Notes under the pieces: generated by a model | The model's database searches: none | The model's input: only the letters and a program-made list of their open reading frames with translations | What the model was told of the DNA's origin: nothing | Program-made: the position numbers and the translations under genes | Shown: positions 56,001-64,000 of the stretch, in pieces | How the letters are laid out: each line of letters starts with the position of its first letter | How positions within the stretch are numbered: the first letter of the stretch is position 1 | Source of the DNA: Massospora cicadina | Lineage: Eukaryota > Entomophthoromycota > Entomophthoromycetes > Entomophthorales > Entomophthoraceae | NCBI GenBank assembly: GCA_022478985.1 | Contig: JAKSZP010014528.1 | Span: forward strand, 62,001-126,000 | Length of the DNA stretch: 64,000 bases | Direction: 5' to 3'

Positions 56001-56725
56001 GCCTTTGCAACTGTGACGGGTAAGTGGTATGTTATTAAGACCAGTCAGTGGTCAGAGAATTCCATTTTTGCTGTTTTGAAGTGGGAGATGTGGGGTTGGA
56101 ATTTTGCCGGCGTTAGAATAAGGTCTATGCGGGTCATGGACCTTAATTGGCCATTGTGGATGTGAGGACGCATCATGTTTTCAAGCAGTGGGGCATGTCG
56201 CGGCAGCGCATCCATTAGCCCAAGGGTGGCTTTTAGAACGCATAGTTCTACATGACCCTGTGGGGCGTGGGGTGAGGGTGGCCACCGGTCCATTGGTGAG
56301 GTAGCCAACAGTTCATGTTGCCAACTAGGAAAGAATTGGGGGGTAGCAGGAGGGATTTGACTGACGAGAAAAATTCCTGACGCTTGTGTGCACCGTTTGG
56401 GGCATAAATGTTGATGATTGTGTGTGCAACATCGGCCCATGAGAAGGTGACAATGAGCACTCAGCCATTTAGGAATTTTTCTGAGGATGTGAATTTGAAA
56501 ATTATTTTTCTGAATTAGCACCCCACAGTGCTTCAACCAAAAGGATAGGGATGGTAGGAGCATTGTTTTCCAAGATTCCTTGGAACCTCATGGACAGTGG
56601 GACTCCTGGATGGCCAGGATATCCACAGGTAAATTGTTTTGTAAAAAACTCAGTTTCCTAGCCCGGAACAGGGAGGCCTTGAGTCCGGCGATATTCAGCA
56701 TCCCTAGAGTGAAGGTTTCCCCCAT
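53073..56725 (-). pseudogene. LINE-A2 ORF2: endonuclease, reverse transcriptase, CCHC, broken
   Basis: The ATG is six bases after the ORF1 stop. The endonuclease is split over frames (56563-56045 and 56460-56248), with GNMNCW and the SDH block altered. The frame passes a TGA at 55819-55821 and continues in the same frame into VISRALAELAHLESNIPA and the region before the polymerase. Reverse transcriptase blocks: PGPDGIPYEFYKKYFKYI, LANWRPISLTNTDTKIL, SGALVFLDQQKAYDRVNW (55455-54883), then LRQGDPLSPLLYN and MAFADDC (54877-54590). The C-terminal part is well preserved, 53974-53102, with CVMCGQYGMLFHRLGKCPP. Confidence 0.9.
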
Positions 56726-56731
56726 TGCACC

Positions 56732-58147
56732 TTAGGTGTGAGGGGGTGGGCCCCCAGGCCCACCAGCCTCTTCCAGGTCCCCATGGGCTTTCACAGCAGT
56801 GCGGGTGTTAGCAGCAACACTATCGGGGTTTTTTATTAATTTTTGCAGAAAGAGTCACATTGGCTTTGGCCTTTGCTTTTTGTTTTCCTGACGTCGGACG
56901 AATTTTTTGCAGTGTGGATAAGTTCAGTGCACCATCGAGTGGGGCAAAAAAAATTTTCAGTTGGGATAGGTCTCAAGTCAGTTTCAACCAGAGCTTGGGT
57001 GCAGCAATTGGGTGAGATCGAATCTCCCATTGGATCCTCAGATTGAGTGGCCTGCTCAGCATGGGCCTCCCAATCTGATTGGGTGATGGATTCCTGAGTC
57101 ACTTCCACCACGAAGGTCTCCATGTCCTCCTGGCGTTGTGATTATGGGATGGTGGTGGTGGTCTTGGCCACCTCCTTGGCCATGGCCCTATGGGCCTGTT
57201 TGGCCTTCTTCCACTCCTGCGGGGAGATGGGCTTTACTAATAGGTAGCAGCCTTGTGCTCCCCATGGGAAAGCCTCCTTAGTGCTTGCAGTTGGTTTGTA
57301 GTGCGCCTCTCCGCTGGCCATGGCCACCAAGGGGTGCTCTTGGAATGTGACACTCTCCTTGATGGGGCATGCATGCGCCTTATGGCCAAACGCATCACAG
57401 TGGGTGCAAATGGGGGGCGCACTGTCCACAGTTACCCGGAATGGGTGGGTGGTGTGCCCTGCGATGTCAATAAAGGTGGAGTGCGGGATCTGGGTTAGGT
57501 CCTTCGTGATCTCCTCAGTTGGGGTCAGAACTGCAATAGCTTTGCCGGTGCACAGGTGTGGCATCAGTGTGAAACATTGCATTTCAAAAGATAGTATTTC
57601 GCCATATATGGCGAGACCATCTTTCAGGTGTTGCTCCAAATTATCATGTTTTACCGTAGTAGGCAAAAAGTCAAATGTGAGGAAAATTTGGTTTGATTTT
57701 GTCCATCTGGTGCATTTGGTTTTGATGACCCATTGCCCTTTGGGGAGGTCGACCACTATGCGCACCGCTGCAGCCTCATCTGCTGCTATTTTGCTTTCAA
57801 AACCTAGGTCCAGCCAACCGCATAACATGGAGTGAGGTGCAACATACACTGCGGTTGGGAAAATTTTGTGTACATCTTCACAAAATTTTTCCCATAAGGC
57901 CATTTTTTGGATGTCCAGATACACACAGACTCCAAATTCCACCAACGAAAGTGGTTAAGAGTGTGGCGTGTTGATGTACTGGTTGCATCATGCTTGCCAC
58001 ACAAGTATCTCCTGGGGAAATTGTGACCGCCAGTTTTTTTAGATTTTTTTCTATTCCGCCAGATTCTCCGGGGCGTTTTCGAACGTTAGAGGCGGCGGGC
58101 CTTCCGCCTGCTCCTCTTGCTTTGCTTGCCCAACTGCTCCCAGACAT
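56732..58147 (-). pseudogene. LINE-A2 ORF1 (CCHC protein), frameshifted
   Basis: It starts MSGSSWASKARGAGGRP. The first 89 codons are followed by a stop; the next frame, 57945-57142 (267 codons), has the core WLDLGFESKIAADEAAAV, FLTFDFLPTTVKHD and the knuckle CTHCDAFGHKAHACP. The remainder is in 57123-56836. Its stop TAA at 56732-56734 and the following GGTGCAATG are the same as in A1 and A3. Confidence 0.88.
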
Positions 58148-58256
58148 GGGCGCAGACTAATCCCCTCTATGAGATTATCAAACTAAATTTAGTCTTGAAT
58201 TGAATAGGTTGCAAAAGTGTTTGCAATGAGAAAGAAAAGTAGAATGTAATTATATT

Positions 58257-58455
58257 AACAGATGATAAATGATTTAATCTAATTCATTGACTATAATTTT
58301 TATAAAATAAAGTTCTAAACCTTCTATAATTATTATATGAAATGATTATCCCCTTTTACATTTTTTCACTCATTATACCTCCTATGATTATTATGATACC
58401 AATATGATATTTTTCAAATCTGCCATAAGCACAAATAAAGATGCATATGTTTTCC
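58257..58455. other. AT-rich spacer between LINE-A2 and LINE-A3
   Basis: About 200 bases between the duplications of the two LINEs. Nothing was recognised. Confidence 0.6.
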
Positions 58456-58602
58456 TATTATCTGATCATTTTTTAAATTTAAATTTTTTTAATTTAAATT
58501 TAAATTTATTGTGGGGAAGGCCAACCATGGGACGGACACTTCCGAATATGACTCAGACGAGACAAAACTTAGTACCAGGGGAGGCACCCCAGAGAAGCGA
58601 TG

Positions 58603-61600
58603 CTATCTCTTGTTGCCAGCGGGAACGCCACTTATGGGAAGGGGGAGGGAACGTGTGTAGGGGGCGTAGCCACTATTGAGCACGTGTGGAGGAAGGGGTC
58701 TGATTTGATGAACCAGACTGGGAACCAGGAGGAGACCAGCTGTCGGCGACGTGGTGGGAGATATCCAAACATCCATGCTTGAAAGTGATCCACCAAATGA
58801 GACCAGAATCTGTGGACAGCTTCAGGGAGGGTGGGGATGGATCCAGCGATGGCATCCAAGACAATTGTGTGGATAGTCCACATGGCGATTGCAACCACCA
58901 GAGCATGAAGGGAGGGTGGGAGGGGGAGGCCATTGATGAAGCAAACATATCTCTTGACAGACTGAAGGGATGTGTTTGATCCTGGCCTAGCAGACGTTAA
59001 ACTTCGCGCCATATCACTTTAGAGATGGGGCACTTCTCCAGGCGGTGAAACAGCGTTCCATACTGGCCACACACGACACAGGATGAGTGTAAAGCATTTG
59101 AGCGCTCAGCTGTACGATACACCAACCTCAGGTAGCGCCACACATGGGAGCGGACTTGAGGCTGCAACAGAGGATGGTGTGCATATTTCCAGATAGTCTT
59201 TTGGGTCTCAGTGGAATAAGGGATGTCCATCATGTCCAGGTAGTCCACCCTGGATAGGACTTGGGGTCGAATGGGGATCATGCCATCATGGATGGGTAGC
59301 CCCTGTACCTCTTGTGTGAACTGAGGAGAGGGGCGGCCTCTTCAGGTTGTATGTCCACTAATACAAATTCTCCACTCTGCGCTTCGCATGGAGAGTAGGA
59401 TTCGTTTGTAGTGGGTTTTGGTCCCGTGAGGACCTGTGGCTGATGTGTGTGATGCGAGGTATTTTATCAGGGAGTGGGGGTTTGATGGATTGTTGAGGCC
59501 CAAGGCTCAGGAGAAGTTGAAGCGGGCCGCGCGGGACCAGTGTTGGGATGGGAGTGTAGGAGCAGTGACGGCTGCAATCCAGGTGCCCAGGATCTTGGCG
59601 GCATGGGCTTTGAAGTCAAGTAGGCCTATGCCACCATGATGATGAGGGCCAAACATGACCTCTAGCCGTACTGGTGGAGGGCGGCCTGACCAAAACCAAC
59701 CTTGTAGCAAAGCATACAGGGATTTGAAGAAGCTTGGGGAGAAGGGGATGGCGTGGGCTCCGAACCAGACTTTGGATAGGAGCATAGAGTTGGCAAGAAC
59801 AACCCTGCCAGTGAGGGTAGTAGGGTGGGCTCTGAGAGAGGCGATTCGCTTCGTCACGTTGTCCAGTATATGGCACTCCATTACTGCTGACGCGTATCAT
59901 CCTGCCTCCAACCACACGCCCAGATGGCGTACCGGTCCTATGGTAGGTCATGGCATGAAGGGGAGCACCAGTGGAGCGGTGTGTTTTGAGTTAGTAAGGC
60001 GTGGACTTGGGCGAGCAGATGGGCTGGGTTGGGAACTACTTGCTGGGGCCCAGCAGTTCTGAAACCAACCAAGGAGGATGATTTCGGTTTTGGAGGCGTT
60101 CAGTACCGCGTTGCTTACCTGAGAATATTCCTGGATGAGGGCTTCAAGCGCACGTGCATCTTTGTTATTAGACACCCCCACCACGCAATCATCTGCAAAT
60201 GCCATCATCTTGACTGGGGTTTGGCCTGGCACATGGACCCCAGTGAGTTGGGCATTCACATTTCGCAGTAGTGGGTCAAGGCTGAAGTTGTATAAGAGTG
60301 GGCTCAGGGGGTCCCCTTGTCGCAGGCCCCTTTGAGGACGGACTACTTCCGTTAGGAAACCTGGGCCGCGCACTGCCATTGTTGCAGATTCCGTGAGCAG
60401 CATCACCCAGTTAATGAAGCGGGGAGGTAGGCGGAATTGTTGGAGGCAGGCCCTAAGGTATTCCCAGTTTACTCTATCATAGGCCTTTTGTTGGTCCAAG
60501 AATACAAGTGCCCCAGAGGCTGTGGACTGACACACATTAGCCACAGAGTGCACGTTATCCCAAATCAACCTTCTAGGGATGAAACCGAATTGTTCTGGAG
60601 AGATGGTGGCAGATGCTACAGTCCCTAAACGGCTAGCCATGATTTTTGTTAAAATTTTGGTGTCTGTGTTTGTTAGAGAAATGGGGCGCCAGTTGGCTAA
60701 GTCTAGCCTATCCCCTTTCTTGAAGAGTGTGACTGTAAAGGCCTCATGTCCTCCTGGTAGGAGGCGCGTTTCCAACAGGCTTTGGTTGAGTGAGGCTAGC
60801 AGCAATGGGGATATATATTTAAAATATTTTTTGTAGAACTCATATGGAATGCCATCTGGGCCTGGGCATTTTGGTTTGGCGCACCACGAATGGTAGTCCA
60901 TAATTCGTTCAGAGTAATTAAATTCATTATTTCTGGGTATCAGAAAATGGTGCGGATATGAGCTCTGTCGAGAAATTCCGCCATTTTGGCCAGCTGAATT
61001 GGTTCAGCTCAGTATAACTCAGAGTAATATTTTTCATTTCGATTGCCACTTTGGCCAGTGTGTCCACAATAGAATTATCTGATCTTCGCACCTGTGTGCA
61101 GGCCACACTCTGGCGTGGTGCAAAAAATTTTTTGAAGAAGTATGTGGTGCACTTGTCACCTTTAGTGATGCGTGTAAACCTGTATTGGACACAAACCCAA
61201 TGTTTGTGTTGCCTTTCAAGTGCGTTGAGGTGGGCTGCTGCCTCCACCCACTTCTGGCCCCATGCAGGGCTGTATCCTGTGGCTGGAATGTTAGACTCCA
61301 AGTGGGCCAATTCTGCCAGCGCATGTGATATAACCGCCGATGTGGCTCATGAGCATCTGGATGAGAGATGGCAATAGTGGCGGATGGTGTCTTCTTTGAA
61401 AGTTGCCCATGTGGAAATGGGGTCCGCGCAAAATGGTGCAACAAACGATTTTGCCAAAGTTGCCTCTTCCACCCACATGGAAAATCCTGGCGATGCAAGC
61501 TCTGGGGGGCGGATTTTACACCAATGTGGGGCCTTTGCAACTGTGACGGGTAAGTGGTATGTTATTGAGACCAGTCAGTGGTCGGAGAATTCCATTTTCG

Positions 61601-62258
61601 TTGTTTTGAAGTGGGAGATGTGGGGTTGGAATTTTGCCGGCATTAGAATAAGGTCTATGTGGGTCATGGACCTTAATTGGCCATTGTGGATGTGAGGATG
61701 CATCATGTTTTCAAGCAGTGGGGCATGTCACGGCAGCGCATCCATTAACCCAAGGGTGGCTTTTAGAACGCGTAGTTCTACATGACCCTGTGGGGCGTGG
61801 GGTGAGGGCAGCCACCGGTCCGTTGGTGAGGTTAGCCAACAGTTCATGTCGCCAATTAGGAAAGAATCGGGGGGTAGCAGGAGGGATTTGACCAATGAGA
61901 AAAATTCCCAACGCTCTTGTGCACCATTTGGGGCGTAAATGTTGATGACTGTGTGTGCAACATTGGCCCATGAGAAGGTGACAACGAGCACTCAGTCATT
62001 TAGGAATGTTTCTGAAGATGTAAATTTGAAAAAATTGTTTTTCTGAATTAGCACCCCACAGTGCTTTGACCAAAAGGATAGGGATGGTAGGAGTATTGTT
62101 TTCCAAGCTTCATCGGAACCTCGTGGACAGTGGGTTTCCTGGATGGCCAGGATATCCATGGGTAAATTATTTTGTAAAAAACTCAGTTTCCTAGCCTGGG
62201 ATGGGGAGGCCTTGAGTCCAGCAATATTCAGCGTCCCTAGAGTGAAGGTTTCCCCCAT
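58603..62258 (-). pseudogene. LINE-A3 ORF2: endonuclease, reverse transcriptase, CCHC, broken
   Basis: It opens GETFTLGTLNIAGLKASPSQ (62258). The endonuclease is interrupted near 61992 and continues as NIYAPNGAQERWEF and GDMNCWLTSPTDRWLPSPHA. A TGA at 61347-61349 lies between endonuclease and reverse transcriptase, in the same place as in A1 and A2. The reverse transcriptase frame 60901-59948 (317 codons) is the cleanest of all the copies apart from A1: PGPDGIPYEFYKK, LANWRPISLTNTD, FLDQQKAYDRVNW, LRQGDPLSPLLYN, MAFADDCVVGVSNN. The C-terminal motif CVVCGQYGTLFHRLEKCP is at 59281-58997. Confidence 0.9.
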
Positions 62259-62264
62259 TGCACC

Positions 62265-63676
62265 TTAGGTGTGAGGGGTGGGCCCCCTGGCCCACCAGCC
62301 TCTTCCAGGTCCCCATGGGCTTTCACAGCAGCGCGGGTATTAGCAGCAACGCTATCAGGGTTTTTGTTAATTTTTGTGGAAAGAGTCGCGTTGGCTTTGG
62401 CCTTCACTTTTTGTTTTCCCAACGTCGGACGAATTTTTGCGGTGCGGATAAGTTCAGTGCACCGTCAAGTGGGGCAAAAAAATTTTTTTGGTTGGGATAG
62501 GTCCCAAGTCAGTTTTGACCGGGGCTTGGGTGCAGAGATTGGGTGAGATCAAATCTCCCATCAGATCCTCAGATTGAGTGGCCCACTTGGCATGGGCCTC
62601 CCAATCTGATTGGGTGATGGATTCCTGAGTTGCTTCCGCCGCGAAGGTCTCCATGTCCTCCTGGCATTGTGAGTGTGGGATGGTGGTGGTGACCTTAGCC
62701 ACTTCCTTGGCCGTGGTCCTACAGGCCTGCTTGGCCTTCTTCCGCTCCTGCGGGGAGATGGGCTCTACCAATAGGTAGCAGCCTTGTGCTCCCCACGGGA
62801 AAGCCTCTTTGGTGCTTGCAGTTGGTTCGTAGTGTGCCTCTCCGCTGGCCATGGCCGCTGAGGGGTGCTCTTGGAATGTAACGCCCTCTTTGATGGGGCA
62901 TGCATGTGCCTTATGGCTGAATGCGTCACAGTGGGTGCAAATGGGGGGCGCGCTGTCCACAGTTACCCGGAATGGGTGGGTGGTGTGCCCTGCGATATCA
63001 ATAAAGGTGGAGTGCGGGATCTGGGTTAGGTCCTTCGCGATCTCCTCAGTTGGGGTCAGAACTGCGATGGCTTTGCCAGTGCACAGGTGTGGCATCAGCG
63101 TGAAACGTTGCATTTCAAAAGATTGTATTTCACCATATATGGCGAGACCATCTTTCAGGTGTTGCTCCAAAATGTCACATTTTACCATAGTAGGCAAAAA
63201 GTCAAATGTGAGGAAAATTTGGTTTGATTTTATCCATCTGGTGCATTTAGTTTTGATGACCCATTGCCCTTTGGAAAGGTTGACCACTACGCGCACTGCT
63301 GCAGCCTCATCTGCTGCTATTTTGCTTTTGAAACCTAGGTCCAGCCAACCGCGTGACATGGAGTGAGGTGCAACATACACCGCGGTTGGGAAAATTTTGT
63401 GTACATCTTCACAAAATTTTTCCCATAGGGCCGTTTTTTGGATGTCCAGATACACACAGACTCCGAATTCCACCGACAAAAGTGGCTGGGAATGTGGCGT
63501 GTTGATATACTGGTTGCATCGTGCTTGCCACGTGAGTATCTCCGGGGAAATTGTGACCGCTGGTTTTTTTAGATTTTTTTCTATTCCGCCGGATTCTCCG
63601 GGCATTTTTGAACGTTAGAGGCTGCAGGCCTTCCGCCTGCTCCTCTTGCCTTGCTTGCCCAACTGCTCCCAGACAT
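62265..63676 (-). pseudogene. LINE-A3 ORF1 (CCHC protein), nearly intact
   Basis: The start MSGSSWASK is at 63676. A frame change near 63606 is followed by a 383-codon open frame, 63605-62454, with PLLSVEFGVCVYLDIQ, RGWLDLGFKSKIAADEAA, FLTFDFLPTMVKCD and CTHCDAFSHKAHACP. In the knuckle the glycine before histidine is serine. A second shift near the end puts the last part in 62422-62237. One C fewer than in A1 and A2 just before the stop takes TAA 62265-62267 out of frame. Confidence 0.88.
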
Positions 63677-63789
63677 GGGCGCAGACTAATCCCCTCTATG
63701 AGATTATCAAACTAGATTTAGTCTTGAATTGAATGGGTTGCAAAAGTGTTTGCAACGAGAAAGAAAAGTTTTATTATCTGATCATTTTT

Positions 63790-64000
63790 AGTCTGTATGA
63801 AATTTTTCTTAATAATCATTTGTTGTTGGTTTATAATTTGATTAATATTATAAATTGGTAGATAATATCAACTGACTTGGCAATATTAAAATATTTCAAG
63901 CTCTACCTTGGGTTAGATATGTTAGATGGACCACCTTATAATAGTTTGCACATGTCAAGCTCATTGTTATGGTAATAGACGTAATGCATCAGATTGTTAG
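63790..64000. other. AT-rich flank, nothing recognised
   Basis: Sequence to the right of the LINE-A3 duplication up to the window edge. No motif or frame was seen. Confidence 0.5.

Larger units (their letters stand above)
52971..58240 (-). mobile_element. Full-length LINE-A, copy 2 (A2)
   Basis: It has the same ends as A1: the 5' side at 58240 reads CTTTTCTTTCTCATTGCAAA and the 3' side at 52971 ends CCTTCCCCGCAATAAATTTA. The 16-base duplication AGAATGTAATTATATT lies at 52955-52970 and 58241-58256. It sits about 70 bases from the 5' end of LINE-B2. Confidence 0.95.
58474..63771 (-). mobile_element. Full-length LINE-A, copy 3 (A3)
   Basis: It is a 5.3 kb copy on the minus strand. The 3' end has CCTTCCCCACAATAAATTTA followed by an unusually long run of AAATTT and TTAAAT units (58474-58510). 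The 18-base duplication TATTATCTGATCATTTTT is at 58456-58473 and 63772-63789. The 5' start reads CTTTTCTTTCTCGTTGCAAA, identical to A1. Confidence 0.95.

Noticed and set aside
1..64000. CRISPR arrays, bacterial operons, riboswitches
   Set aside because: No regularly spaced short repeats and no prokaryotic gene organisation; the window is eukaryotic retrotransposon sequence.

Overview
This 64 kb window looks like a transposon-packed, non-genic stretch of a large eukaryotic nuclear genome. I found no convincing cellular protein gene, tRNA or rRNA. Almost everything recognisable is retrotransposon: Ty3/Gypsy LTR elements on an AT-rich left side, and more GC-rich L1-like non-LTR elements (LINEs) on the right. 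The element types, the repeat density and the base composition suggest a fungus, possibly a basidiomycete such as a rust fungus. No host gene is present to prove this.

Layout. 1-5359: a decayed Ty3/Gypsy chromovirus (+) with both LTRs, the left one cut by the window edge. 5360-6400: the reverse transcriptase part of another Gypsy element (-), into which the chromovirus seems to have inserted. 7190-8995: copy D of an ORF1-only LINE relative (+). 9250-10444: old repeats. 10445-23185: an old Gypsy element (+) whose 3' LTR was split by a younger, complete Gypsy element (17001-22949, -) flanked by the 5-bp duplication TGGCC. 23805-29088: LINE-A copy 1 (+). 29215-31128 and 31603-33527: ORF1-only copies A and B (-). 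33528-39190: AT-rich sequence with little recognisable content. 39192-41065: ORF1-only copy C (-). 42127-63771: a nearly unbroken block of four full-length LINEs: LINE-B1 (+), LINE-B2 (-), LINE-A2 (-) and LINE-A3 (-).

How the parts relate. LINE-A and LINE-B each encode ORF1 (nucleic-acid-binding protein with a CCHC knuckle) and ORF2 (APE-type endonuclease, reverse transcriptase, C-terminal CCHC). Four of the five full-length LINE insertions or LTR nestings could be closed by exact target-site duplications read directly from the sequence (LINE-A1, A2, A3 and B1); LINE-B2 has only a tentative one.

The most interesting system is a four-copy family that encodes an ORF1-like protein with a long unknown C-terminal region but no endonuclease or reverse transcriptase. 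Two copies end in the same 3' tail motif as LINE-B. This resembles the half-LINE (HAL1) arrangement of mammals and suggests mobilisation in trans by the LINE-B enzyme. The alignments behind this were made by eye. A second theme is translation: in both LINE families ORF1 and ORF2 lie in one frame separated by a single stop, and all three LINE-A copies share a further in-frame TGA between endonuclease and reverse transcriptase.
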